Positions 15,825-24,436 of a stretch of 47,779 nucleotides of DNA are shown piece after piece. The DNA lies in assembly GCA_046262355.1 (NCBI GenBank), contig JBHEMX010000098.1, positions 1-47,779 on the forward strand. Direction: 5' to 3'. The stretch's first letter is position 1, and each line of letters begins with the position of its first letter. The stretch comes from DATADD01 sp046262355 (GTDB lineage Bacteria; Actinomycetota; CADDZG01; WHSQ01). A program made the position numbers and the translations under genes. A model generated the notes under the pieces. The model saw nothing but the letters and a program-made list of their open reading frames with translations, was not told the origin of the DNA and did no database searches.

Positions 15825-18694
15825 TGATGCGGGCGGGCGCGGCCACGATGAGGCTCACCCCTCAGCCGGGCGAGGTCATAGACCGCACGAGGTCCCTGCG
15901 GTTCACATGGGACGGCAGCGAGTATCTCGCCTACCACGGAGACACGATCACCTCGGCTCTGGCCGCGTCGGGGGAGCGGGTCTTCTCCCGCTCCTTCAAG
16001 CTGCACCGTCCGCGCGGGATCCTGACCACCGACCACCTCGACCCTGGGTGCCTGGTCCAGGTGGGCGACGAGCCGAACGTGCGGGGGTCGCATCGCCGGG
16101 TGGAGGACGGGATCGAGGTGCGTCCCCAGAACGCGTGGCCGTCGCTACGCTTCGATGTGAAGTCGGCCAACCGAGCGGCCGGGCGCTTCCTCTCGGCCGG
16201 TTTCTACTACAAGACCTTCATGAAGCCGCAGCGCCTCTGGCCCGCCTACGAGAAGGTCCTCCGGCGCTTCTCCGCCGGCGGTGTCGTGGGCCGGGAGCCG
16301 CCGCGCGACACCTTCGACAAGCGCTACGCCCATCCCGACGTCGTGGTCGCCGGGGGTGGGCCGGCGGGGATGGCCGCGGCCGTGGCGGCCGCCGGCGCCG
16401 GAGCGCAGGTGATGTTGGTGGAGGCAGAACCCCAGCTCGGGGGTCATCTCCGGTGGGGAGATGAGGCCGAGCTCGCCGCTCTTGCGGACCTGCGTCGTGC
16501 GGTGACCGGCTGCGACGGCATCGAGGTCGTGACCGACTCCGTCGTCGCCGGCCGCTACGACGGCAACTGGCTCGCGATCCTGCAACGGGGCGTCCCCGGC
16601 GTGACCGAGCGGCTCATCAAGGCGAGGGCCAAGTCTCTCATCGCCGCTCCGGGACTGATCGAGCGTCCCTATGTCTTCAGCGGGAACGACATCCCAGGTG
16701 TGCTCCTCTCGACCGCCGTGCGCCGCCTCATCAACCTTTGGGCGGTGAAGCCGGGGCAACGAGCCGTGGTGCTGAGCGCGAACGCGAGCGGCGATGCGGC
16801 GGTGACCGATCTCGAGAGAGCAGGAGTCGAGGTCGCCCGTGTCGAAGACGTCCGCACGGGGGGCGACGTGGTACGGGCCACGGGCGGTCGCACTCTGAGG
16901 TCGGTCGAGTGCGGCGATGGAAGCACCGTCGGATGCGACCTGCTCGTCGTGGCCGTGGGCTGGACCGCGCCGACCTCGCTGCTCAACATGGCAGGCGATC
17001 GGCCCGTCTACGACGAGCGAGCCGCTCGCTTCTTTCCCGGGCGGCTCCCGGAGGACGTTCTCGCCGCCGGGGGCATCACGGGCGACGGCACCCTCGATGA
17101 CCTCGTCGACCATGCCGGTGCGGTCGGGCGCGCAGCGGCAGGTCGCGCCCACGACGGCGCCGTGGCGCGGGGGAGCGGCGCGCCTCAGGCGCCACCGGCG
17201 CGATCGCTGGATGCCACGCCGAGCCCGCTCTCCCTTGAGGTCATCCCCGAGCTACCGATCGAGCCGCATCCCGCCCGCTTCAAAGGCCGCACCCACGGCA
17301 TCGTCGACTTCTCCGAAGACGTTTCCTCGAAGGAGCTCGAGCAGGCGGTGGCCGAGGGGTACGACTCGATCGAGCTGGTGAAGCGCTACACGACCGCCAC
17401 CATGGGTTCGTCCCAGGGCAAGCTCGAGACCGTCAACGCGGTGGCGGTCGTAGCCGAGGCCACGGGCAGCAGCATCGCAGAGACCGGCACGACGGTATGG
17501 CGCCCGCCGTACGGTCCCATGACACTCGGCGCGCTTGCGGGCCGCACCCTCGAGCCGGTCAGGTATTCCCCCATGCAGTCGTGGCACGAGCGCAGCGGCG
17601 CCGCACCACTGGTGGCGGGACAGTGGATCCGACCCGATCACTACGGCGATCCGGCTGCCGAGGCGCGGAACGTTCGCACGAACGTCGGCCTCATCGACGT
17701 AACGCCGCTCGGCAAGTTCGACCTCCAGGGACCCGACGTTTCCAGGTTGCTCGAGCAGGTCTACGTGAACAAGTGGTCGAAGCTCGAGGTGGGCTCCGTG
17801 CGTTACGGGGTCATGTGCGCCGAGGACGGCGTCATTCTGGACGACGGCGTCACCGGCAGGCTCGCGACGGACCACTACCTCATGACCGCGACGTCCTCGG
17901 GGGCGGACACGGTGTGGGAATGGCTCGAGAGCTGGCTGCAGACGGAGCATCCCGAGTGGCGGGTGCACGTCACACCGGTCACCTCCGACTTCGCCAGCGT
18001 CAACGTCGCCGGTCCTCGGTCGCGGGAGCTGCTGCAACGGGTCGTCGAGGGTGTCGATCTCTCGCCCGAGGCATTCCCTTACATGCGGGTTCGGGCGGGA
18101 CGCATCGCCGGCGTGGACGACTGCCTGATGTGGCGTATCGGATTCACCGGCGAGCTCAGCTACGAGATCCACGTTCCTGCCTCCTACGGACTGCACGTAT
18201 GGGGGGCGTTGATGGAACGCGGCGCCGATCTGGGGGTGGGCCCGTTCGGTGTCGAGGCTCAGCGCATCCTGCGTCTCGAGAAGGGACATCTGATCGTGGG
18301 CCAGGACACGGACGGCCTCACGCGCGCGCTGTCCGCCGAGCTCTCATGGGCGGTCAAGCTCGACAAGGTCGACTTCGCCGGCAAGCCCGAGCTCGTCTGG
18401 CAGAGCCGGCGCAGCGACTGGCCCAGGCTCGTGGCCCTTCAGCCCCTGGATCGCTCGGTCCTTCCACCCGAGGGCAGCCAGATCGTCCAGGGCGGCGTTA
18501 TCGCCGGCCGGATCACGTCAAGCCGGATGTCCCCGGCACTCGAGCGCACGATCTGCCTGGGTCTCGTTGCTCCCGGTCTCGCCGCACCGGAGACGAGCGT
18601 CAGCATCGTGCTGCCCGATGGAGGCCGAGCGGTCGCCTCGGTCATGCCACAGCTGGCCCACCTCGACCCAGAGGGGAAGCGTCTTCGTGGCTGA
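15821..18694 (+). CDS. soxA: Sarcosine oxidase alpha subunit
   Basis: A 957-residue subunit of normal length. It has an N-terminal Fer2_4-like domain (FTWDGSEYLAYHGDTITSALAASG), then a pyridine-nucleotide-disulfide fold with NAD-binding VVVAGGGPAGMAAAVAAAGAG at about residues 175-195. The segment HGIVDFSEDVSSKELEQAV and KRYTTATMGSSQGK follow. A C-terminal GcvT-type tetrahydrofolate domain spans about 570-950 (FDLQGPDVSRLLEQVYVNKW, WRIGFTGELSYEIHVP). This subunit binds NAD and folate and traps the formaldehyde equivalent. An AGGGAAGCGA site precedes the GTG/ATG/ATG cluster. Confidence 0.95.
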   Translation: MMMRAGAATMRLTPQPGEVIDRTRSLRFTWDGSEYLAYHGDTITSALAASGERVFSRSFKLHRPRGILTTDHLDPGCLVQVGDEPNVRGSHRRVEDGIEVRPQNAWPSLRFDVKSANRAAGRFLSAGFYYKTFMKPQRLWPAYEKVLRRFSAGGVVGREPPRDTFDKRYAHPDVVVAGGGPAGMAAAVAAAGAGAQVMLVEAEPQLGGHLRWGDEAELAALADLRRAVTGCDGIEVVTDSVVAGRYDGNWLAILQRGVPGVTERLIKARAKSLIAAPGLIERPYVFSGNDIPGVLLSTAVRRLINLWAVKPGQRAVVLSANASGDAAVTDLERAGVEVARVEDVRTGGDVVRATGGRTLRSVECGDGSTVGCDLLVVAVGWTAPTSLLNMAGDRPVYDERAARFFPGRLPEDVLAAGGITGDGTLDDLVDHAGAVGRAAAGRAHDGAVARGSGAPQAPPARSLDATPSPLSLEVIPELPIEPHPARFKGRTHGIVDFSEDVSSKELEQAVAEGYDSIELVKRYTTATMGSSQGKLETVNAVAVVAEATGSSIAETGTTVWRPPYGPMTLGALAGRTLEPVRYSPMQSWHERSGAAPLVAGQWIRPDHYGDPAAEARNVRTNVGLIDVTPLGKFDLQGPDVSRLLEQVYVNKWSKLEVGSVRYGVMCAEDGVILDDGVTGRLATDHYLMTATSSGADTVWEWLESWLQTEHPEWRVHVTPVTSDFASVNVAGPRSRELLQRVVEGVDLSPEAFPYMRVRAGRIAGVDDCLMWRIGFTGELSYEIHVPASYGLHVWGALMERGADLGVGPFGVEAQRILRLEKGHLIVGQDTDGLTRALSAELSWAVKLDKVDFAGKPELVWQSRRSDWPRLVALQPLDRSVLPPEGSQIVQGGVIAGRITSSRMSPALERTICLGLVAPGLAAPETSVSIVLPDGGRAVASVMPQLAHLDPEGKRLRG

Positions 18695-19313
18695 TGCGCA
18701 GCCGGTGGCGCGCAGCCCGATCGCGCCGGTTCGCCCCGTGGCGGTGGTCGGGGGTTGGGAGGTCTCCACTCGCCGCACTCGGGCCGGGCTCACGGCGACC
18801 GACTGCACGCCGCTCGCCAAGGTGTTGGTCCGGGCAGCCGCGGACGGTCCGGTCGCGCGCCGGCTGAACGTCCCACCGGGCCGAGCGGCACGCAGGGACG
18901 GGGTGCTGGTGACCGGCTCGGGACCCGAGGAGTGGATGTTGTACGCCGCCCCGGGAACGGCCACGGGCCTGGCCGAGAGCCTCCGCGCCGGCGCCGGCGC
19001 GGAGCAGCTCAGTAGTGTGCTCGATGCGACGCACGGCCGCGCTCTGCTGCGCCTCACGGGCGAAGCAGCGGCGGACCTGGTGGCGAAGCTGTGCTCCATC
19101 GATCTCCGTGACGCCGTTACGCCCGATGGGGCCGCGTTCCGCAGCTCGGTCGCCAAGGTCGTCGCCGACGTGGTGCGAGACGACCGCCCATCGGCTCCGT
19201 CCTACCTCTTGGGCTGCGAGCGATCTCTCGGCGGCTACCTCTTCGGCGCGCTGCTGGACGCCGGTTCCGAGTTCGGCATCGAGACGGAGGGATTCGTTCC
19301 TCCAGGCCTATGA
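18687..19313 (+). CDS. soxG: Sarcosine oxidase gamma subunit
   Basis: A 208-residue subunit related to the GcvT fold, with SoxG-like elements (DCTPLAKVLVRA, PEEWMLYAAPG, DATHGRALLRLTGEAAADLVAKLCSIDL). The GTG at 18687 is chosen because GAGGGGAAG lies 7 nt upstream and it overlaps the soxA stop by 8 bp, as expected in this tight operon. It completes the B-D-A-G set; no serine hydroxymethyltransferase or formyl-THF hydrolase gene follows here, although they often accompany sox operons elsewhere. Confidence 0.9.
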   Translation: MADAQPVARSPIAPVRPVAVVGGWEVSTRRTRAGLTATDCTPLAKVLVRAAADGPVARRLNVPPGRAARRDGVLVTGSGPEEWMLYAAPGTATGLAESLRAGAGAEQLSSVLDATHGRALLRLTGEAAADLVAKLCSIDLRDAVTPDGAAFRSSVAKVVADVVRDDRPSAPSYLLGCERSLGGYLFGALLDAGSEFGIETEGFVPPGL

Positions 19314-19338
19314 GAGCCGTGTGGAGATCGCCGATCCC

Positions 19339-20520
19339 TCACGTCTTCGGCGTCTCCTTGCGCGGGTCGATGAACGGTTTTCCGACCACGATCGCCCGGT
19401 GATCGCCCTTCGCCGATCGGACCGTTAGCTTGGTGCCGAGCTCGGTCATCTCGACCGGGACCAAGGCGTAACCGATGTTCCTCTCCAGCCTGGGCGAATA
19501 GAACACGGATGAAACCTGACCGACGAGATCATCGTCGTCGACAACGGCAAGATAGTCTTCGATGTAACCGATGATCGGATCCCCCTCGAGCTCGATCCCC
19601 ACCACCTTGCGCTTCACACCCTCGTTCGCGATCCGGGTAAGCGCTTCTTTGCCGATGAAATCTGCTTCCTTGCCGAGGTTCACGGTGTAGTCGAGCCCGA
19701 CCTCGTATGGGTTCAGGAAGCCGTAGTCGTTGAGACGGTTGTTGTCGACCGCGATGTCTGAGCCGTAGCTCAAGATCCCGGCTTCAACCCGCCGGATCTG
19801 GCATGGTCCGATGACTGCGATGCCATGCGGCGCCCCGGCCTCGAGCACCTTGTCCCACAGCTTCTGAGCGTCGCGACTTGCGTTGCGCAAGTAGATCTCG
19901 TATCCCACTTCTCCGGTGTATCCGGTGCGGGATATGACGACGTCGAGTCCGTCGAGCTGGAACTCATCCATCCAGTAGTAGCGCAGATCGAGAACCTTCT
20001 GCCCGAAGAGATCGACCATCGTGTCTTTGGACTTGGGCCCCTGGATCTGCACCGGAGCAACATCTGGTTCCTTGATCTGCACGTTGAGCCCCGACGCGCT
20101 GGCCACTCCTTTCGCCCACAACAACACGTCACCGTCGGCAACGGAAAGCCAGAAGTGGTTCTCTCCGAGCCGCAGCAGCACCGGGTTGTTGATGATGCCG
20201 CCGTCCTCGTCGGTGATGAGGACGAACTTGCATTGTTTGACCGCGCACTTGGTCAGGTCCCGAGGCGTGAGCATGTTCGTAAGAGTGAAGGCGTCCGGTC
20301 CGGTGATCTCGACCTGACGCTCCACTCCGACGTCCCAGAGCGTGACGTCGTTGACGAGCTTCCAGTACTCGGCGATGGGGTCGTCGTAGTGGCGCGGATG
20401 GTACATGCGATTGCAGACCGTGTACGACTGCACCCCGTGGCGTCGTGATGCATAGAAGTAGGGGGACTTCCGGATCCTGGTGTAGAGGTGCACCTTGGGA
20501 ACGTCGTAGGGAACTCGCAC
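19339..20520 (-). CDS. DmdA-like folate-dependent demethylase (GcvT family)
   Basis: A 393-residue aminomethyltransferase-fold protein. The N-terminal region (RIRKSPYFYASRRHGVQSYTVCNRM, YWKLVNDVTLWDVGVERQVEITGPDA, TPRDL) aligns from memory with dimethylsulfoniopropionate demethylase DmdA. GYTGEVGYEIYL and RRVEAGILSYGSD are shared by the wider GcvT family. Such enzymes move a methyl group from an onium compound to tetrahydrofolate. Whether the substrate is DMSP, a betaine or another amine cannot be told. GTG start with AGGAGAGG upstream. It is convergent with soxG and divergent from the nitrilase-like gene across a palindrome shared with iclR1. Confidence 0.8.
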   Translation of the reverse strand: MRVPYDVPKVHLYTRIRKSPYFYASRRHGVQSYTVCNRMYHPRHYDDPIAEYWKLVNDVTLWDVGVERQVEITGPDAFTLTNMLTPRDLTKCAVKQCKFVLITDEDGGIINNPVLLRLGENHFWLSVADGDVLLWAKGVASASGLNVQIKEPDVAPVQIQGPKSKDTMVDLFGQKVLDLRYYWMDEFQLDGLDVVISRTGYTGEVGYEIYLRNASRDAQKLWDKVLEAGAPHGIAVIGPCQIRRVEAGILSYGSDIAVDNNRLNDYGFLNPYEVGLDYTVNLGKEADFIGKEALTRIANEGVKRKVVGIELEGDPIIGYIEDYLAVVDDDDLVGQVSSVFYSPRLERNIGYALVPVEMTELGTKLTVRSAKGDHRAIVVGKPFIDPRKETPKT

Positions 20521-20580
20521 TTGTCCTCTCCTGAGCCGTCGAATTCAAGCGTCAACGCCTATCACTTGGTGGCTCTCTGT

Positions 20581-20610
20581 GCAACCGTGGTTGTTCCATA
20601 TGCAACCGCG
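20581..20610. promoter_or_regulatory. IclR1-type operator in the dmdA-like/nitrilase divergent region
   Basis: GCAACCGTGGTTGT (20581-20594) is an inverted repeat, CAACC/GGTTG, matching the palindrome overlapping the iclR1 promoter at 11 of 14 positions. A further half-site, TGCAACCGCG, lies at 20601-20610. The position, about 60 bp before the DmdA-like start and 95 bp before the nitrilase-like start, suits control of both genes. Confidence 0.5.
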
Positions 20611-20686
20611 TCCTCGGGTCCCGGCTCATTGCTCGAGGATGGATACTGACTGCCGTGAGTCTCTCGAGCCACCACTAGGGGTCGCG

Positions 20687-21526
20687 TTGCGCATCGCTCT
20701 GGCCCAGATCGATTGCTTGTTGGGAGAGCTCGACAAGAACTTCGCTCGGGCGGCCGAAGTGGTCACCGACGCAAGTGACAGGGGCGCCGACGTGGTCGTC
20801 TTCCCCGAGCTCAATCTGACCGGCTACTCGCTCGGGCGCATCGGACACGACGTCTTTCTGGAACCCGAGGATCAGCGCTTCCGCACGTTCGCTGCGCAGT
20901 CGCCCAACGTCGGCAGCGTGCTCGGGTTCCTCGAGGGAAGCCCATTACGCACCTACAACAGTGCGGCTTACATAGAAGGTGGCGGCGTCGCGCACCTGCA
21001 TCGCAAGCTGTATCTACCGACCTACGGAGTGTTCGAGGAAAGGAAGTACTTCAGCCCCGGACAAGCGATGCGAGCCTTCGCCGGTCCGGGCGGACGCATG
21101 GCGGTTCTGATCTGCAACGACGCCTGGCAGCCGCTCCTGCCCTTCCTCAGCGTGCAGGACGGCGCCGAGGTGCTTCTCGTGCCCGCCAACAGTGCCTTGA
21201 ACGACGTTCCGGGGATGCGGGACATCGAGAGTCAGTGGCGGGAGATCGTTCGCTTCTACGCGGTGATGCTTCAGTGTTACGTGGTCTTCGTCAATCGCGT
21301 TGGTTCCGAGGGAGAACTCGAGTTCTGGGGCGGCTCGCATGTGGTGGATCCCTCTGGAGAAGTGGTTGTGGAAGCTCCCCGCCACCAGGAAAGCGTGCCC
21401 ATCGTCGACATCGACGTGTCCCTCGTGAGACGCACGCGATGGCAGCTGCCCCTCGTAAAGGAAGCTCGACTGGGGCTGCTCTACAGAGAGCTCGACCGCC
21501 TCATCCACGAAGGCGGCGACCTCTAG
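20687..21526 (+). CDS. Carbon-nitrogen hydrolase (nitrilase superfamily)
   Basis: A 279-residue amidohydrolase with the full Glu-Lys-Cys triad: Glu in VVFPELNLTGY, Lys in HRKLYLPTYG and Cys in VLICNDAW. It most resembles the glutaminase/amidase half of NAD synthetase-like nitrilases but lacks the synthetase domain. The TTG at 20687 is chosen because AGGGG lies 5 nt upstream and the protein then begins RIALAQIDCLLGELDKNF, the family's usual start; an ATG at 20639 is possible. Deamidation of a nitrogenous intermediate is a guess from context. Confidence 0.82.
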   Translation: MRIALAQIDCLLGELDKNFARAAEVVTDASDRGADVVVFPELNLTGYSLGRIGHDVFLEPEDQRFRTFAAQSPNVGSVLGFLEGSPLRTYNSAAYIEGGGVAHLHRKLYLPTYGVFEERKYFSPGQAMRAFAGPGGRMAVLICNDAWQPLLPFLSVQDGAEVLLVPANSALNDVPGMRDIESQWREIVRFYAVMLQCYVVFVNRVGSEGELEFWGGSHVVDPSGEVVVEAPRHQESVPIVDIDVSLVRRTRWQLPLVKEARLGLLYRELDRLIHEGGDL

Positions 21527-21659
21527 CAGTCCTTGCGCATCCTGCTTCGACTGGGATCATGCTCGGGGCGGGAGAGTTCGTTCCTTCGGTCACCTTAGCG
21601 GGTTGAGAAAGGGGGGAAGGGAAGCAGATCCGCCTTTGCGGACGGCGCCCGGATCAACT

Positions 21660-23348
21660 ATGCCTGCAAGGACGCGTCTCGGTTGGCTCGCGGTGATGGC
21701 GACGGTCGTCATCGCCGGGGGCGTATACGTCGCAGGTCTTTCGGCCTCGAATGATGGTGACGCCGGGCCTCCCCTTCCCGCATTGGACGCGGCGGCGAGG
21801 AGCTTCGAGTCCAACGACCCCATCGAGCGCGGATGCGCTCTCGAGCGCAGGTACCTGGTCCGGATATGGCGTGGTGCCCATGAAGGTCGAAGCGTCGACC
21901 TGACCGTGGTGCCGCAGGAACCCAACTACCTCGGTAGCTTCAGTGTCGGGAGTCATGCCGGGCCGTGGGACTACGTCCAGAGGGTGCCGCTCGTGTTCTA
22001 CGGACCGGGACGGATCCGCCCGCTCGGCCGGATCGAGGTGCCGGCGACGACGGCGGACGTATACGCAACGGTCGGCCGCCTCTTGAACGTGGGCCTGAAG
22101 GGGCGTGACGGCGTCGCACGGTCGGGCATCCTCAGGAAGGCACGCGCGGGAGTGCCCAAGCTCGTCCTCACCGTCGTGTGGGACGGAGTCGGACGCAACG
22201 TCCTCAGGCGCTGGCCGCAACGATGGCCGGTGCTAGACCGCATGGAAAGGAAGGGTGCATCGTTCCTCAACGCGACCGTCGGCTCTTCTCCGTCCGTGAC
22301 ACCCCCGGTGCACTCAACGCTCGGCACAGGAACATTCCCCCGGAAAAGTGGTGTGACGCAGACCTACCAACGCAACGAGGAAGGCCAGATCATTGAAGTC
22401 TTCGCGAGAGGCGATCCGTCCGTACTCGAGCGGACGACTTATGCGGATGATATCGATGCTGCTTATGGGAACGAGCCCAAGGTAGGGCTGCTCGCATGGG
22501 TTACGTGGCATCTCGGCATGCTCGGCCACGGTGATTCCATCCCCGGAGGAGATGCGGACGAGGCGCTCCTCGTCGGCCGGGGAGGATCGGCCTTCCCGCG
22601 CGCGGAGAGCCCCTACGTAGCGCCTCCGTACAGAGGTGACTTCTCCATCCTCGAGGATAGGGCGGCGGAGCTCGATCGCGCCGACGGGCAACTCGATGGG
22701 ATGTGGTTGGGAAACGACGTCCTCGGGAAGCCGGCCAATCCGGCATGGATGAACTATGAGGGGGATGTCCTCCTCGAGATGCTCGAGCGAGGTGGGTACG
22801 GGAAGGATGAGGTACCGGATCTTCTGTTCACGAACTTCAAGGCCACGGACCTCGTCGGCCACTACCACTCCATGGACTCGCGCGAGATGGCCGATACCCT
22901 CCGTGCGCAAGATGAGCAGCTCGGTCGCATCGTCGATTATCTGGACCGAGAGATCGGCGACTACGTTGTGATCGTCACGTCCGATCACGGACACACGCCC
23001 TCATACAAGAGGACCGGAGCGTGGCCGATAAGCAACAATGAGCTGAGTTCGGATCTAGCGCGTCATTTCGGGGCCCCGGCGAACGAGGAACTCGTGCAGA
23101 CGACGAACTCAGGTCTCCTCTTCTTCCGGAAGACGATGAGAAAGTACGGTGTCTCGGGCGAGGACATGGCGGTCTTCCTCAACGACGCCACGATCAGGGA
23201 CAACTGGGCCGAGAAGGAGCTGCCGGAAGGCTACGAGGATCGTGGCGCAGAGAACCTCTTCTCCGCCGCCTTCCTCCGGTCTCAAACGGACGACATCATG
23301 AGATGCGCATTCGGTTCCGCCAAGCCCCCGCGCGACGTCTCATCGTAG
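21660..23348 (+). CDS. Alkaline phosphatase superfamily phosphodiesterase, membrane-anchored or secreted
   Basis: About 562 residues. An N-terminal hydrophobic segment (LGWLAVMATVVIAGGVYVAGL) acts as signal or anchor. The catalytic domain has the metal ligand in VVWDGVGRNVL, a nucleophile region SPSVTPPVHSTLGTG (Thr/Ser), DLVGHYHS, and the late metal site TSDHGHTPSY, as in type I phosphodiesterase/nucleotide pyrophosphatase enzymes. It would hydrolyse a phosphodiester or phosphonate outside the cytoplasm. The start is uncertain (ATG 21660, or TTG 21603 followed by a G-rich stretch). Confidence 0.8.
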   Translation: MPARTRLGWLAVMATVVIAGGVYVAGLSASNDGDAGPPLPALDAAARSFESNDPIERGCALERRYLVRIWRGAHEGRSVDLTVVPQEPNYLGSFSVGSHAGPWDYVQRVPLVFYGPGRIRPLGRIEVPATTADVYATVGRLLNVGLKGRDGVARSGILRKARAGVPKLVLTVVWDGVGRNVLRRWPQRWPVLDRMERKGASFLNATVGSSPSVTPPVHSTLGTGTFPRKSGVTQTYQRNEEGQIIEVFARGDPSVLERTTYADDIDAAYGNEPKVGLLAWVTWHLGMLGHGDSIPGGDADEALLVGRGGSAFPRAESPYVAPPYRGDFSILEDRAAELDRADGQLDGMWLGNDVLGKPANPAWMNYEGDVLLEMLERGGYGKDEVPDLLFTNFKATDLVGHYHSMDSREMADTLRAQDEQLGRIVDYLDREIGDYVVIVTSDHGHTPSYKRTGAWPISNNELSSDLARHFGAPANEELVQTTNSGLLFFRKTMRKYGVSGEDMAVFLNDATIRDNWAEKELPEGYEDRGAENLFSAAFLRSQTDDIMRCAFGSAKPPRDVSS

Positions 23349-23427
23349 CGTCACTTATGGTTACTTACCGACGATCGGCCGACACGTGAACGGTGCTCCC
23401 TCGAGCGTCTGGAACCTGGGAGGCGAC

Positions 23428-24363
23428 ATGAAGCTGGAAGGCATCCATCACATAACTGCGATCACCGGCGATGCACCTCAGAACGTGCGCTTCTACGCCG
23501 GTACCCTGGGGCTCAGGCTGGTGAAGAAGTCGGTGAACCAGGACGTTCCGACCATCTATCACCTTTTCTACGCGGACGAGGTTGGTGGTGCGGGCTCCGA
23601 CATCACATTCTTCGAGTACCCAGGTGCTCCGAAGGGTCGAGTGGGCGCCGGAATGGTCCATCGCATCACGTGGCGCGTCGGGTCCGAGAAGGCTCTCGGA
23701 TTCTGGGAGGAGCGTCTCGCGTCACACGGCTTCGGGTCCGCGCACGTGGACGGGCGCCTGCGCTTCGAGGACCCCGAGGGACTCGATCTCGAGCTCGCGG
23801 TCGTGAACACCACCGACGAGCCGCTGCGAGCCCGTCATCCCGAGGTGCCGGAGGAGTACGCGCTGCTCGGATTCGAGGGCGTGCGCGCCTATACGGAGGA
23901 CCCTTCGGCCAGTGCGGACCTGCTGAGCTCGACCCTGAACTTCGTGCCCGATCCGGCCCCTTCGTGGACGGTTCGGGGGGAACGCCGTGGCTCGACCTAC
24001 GTCTACGACGAAGCCCCGGCGGCTCCCGGCGTGCAGGGCGCCGGCACCGTCCACCACGTGGCCTGGGCCTGTCCCGTCGAGGAGCACGGGGATTGGCGCG
24101 TCCGCGTCGCGGCCGCCGGGGCCGACATAACGCCCATCATCGATCGCTATTACTTCAAGTCGATCTACTTCCGCGAACCCTCTGGTGTCCTCTTCGAGAT
24201 CGCAACCTTGGGCCCGGGATTCGGTGTCGACGAGCCCCTCGGGACGCTGGGCGAGGCGCTCGCATTGCCTCCCAACTACCGGCACCTGCGCGACGAGCTG
24301 GAGAAGGAGCTGACGCCGCTGCCCGATCCGCGCGCCGAGACGCTCACTCGCCAGCGTAAGTAG
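23428..24363 (+). CDS. Ring-cleaving dioxygenase, VOC/glyoxalase family (MhqO-like)
   Basis: A 311-residue protein with two vicinal-oxygen-chelate halves. The first opens with GIHHITAITGDAPQNVRFYAGTLGLRLV; the second contains GAGTVHHVAWACP and EPSGVLFEIATLGPGF. His and Glu metal ligands are in the expected places. Relatives are annotated as hydroquinone-type dioxygenases in quinone-stress operons, although few are characterised. ATG 23428 has GGGAGG just upstream; an earlier in-frame start at 23386 lacks one. Confidence 0.85.
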   Translation: MKLEGIHHITAITGDAPQNVRFYAGTLGLRLVKKSVNQDVPTIYHLFYADEVGGAGSDITFFEYPGAPKGRVGAGMVHRITWRVGSEKALGFWEERLASHGFGSAHVDGRLRFEDPEGLDLELAVVNTTDEPLRARHPEVPEEYALLGFEGVRAYTEDPSASADLLSSTLNFVPDPAPSWTVRGERRGSTYVYDEAPAAPGVQGAGTVHHVAWACPVEEHGDWRVRVAAAGADITPIIDRYYFKSIYFREPSGVLFEIATLGPGFGVDEPLGTLGEALALPPNYRHLRDELEKELTPLPDPRAETLTRQRK

Positions 24364-24405
24364 CGTCGGGGTCGCGCCCTCGTGGCCGTGGTTCAAGAGG
24401 ACGCC

Positions 24406-24435
24406 ATGAGCCTCGAACCCGCTCTGTGGCGCTGA
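24406..24435 (+). CDS. Nine-codon mini-ORF ahead of the CoA ligase
   Basis: An ATG preceded by AAGAGG encodes MSLEPALWR and stops one base before the ligase GTG, which has no ribosome-binding site of its own. This geometry suggests translational coupling through a tiny leader. It could also be chance. Confidence 0.3.
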   Translation: MSLEPALWR

Positions 24436-24436
24436 G

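Noticed and set aside
16145..17152. Long open frame antisense to soxA
   Set aside because: Composition is typical of the shadow of a high-GC gene; no motif, no ribosome-binding site, and soxA is certain on the other strand.
24364..24436. A possible tRNA-like stretch with GGTTCAAGAGG
   Set aside because: It does not fold into a cloverleaf and lacks acceptor pairing.
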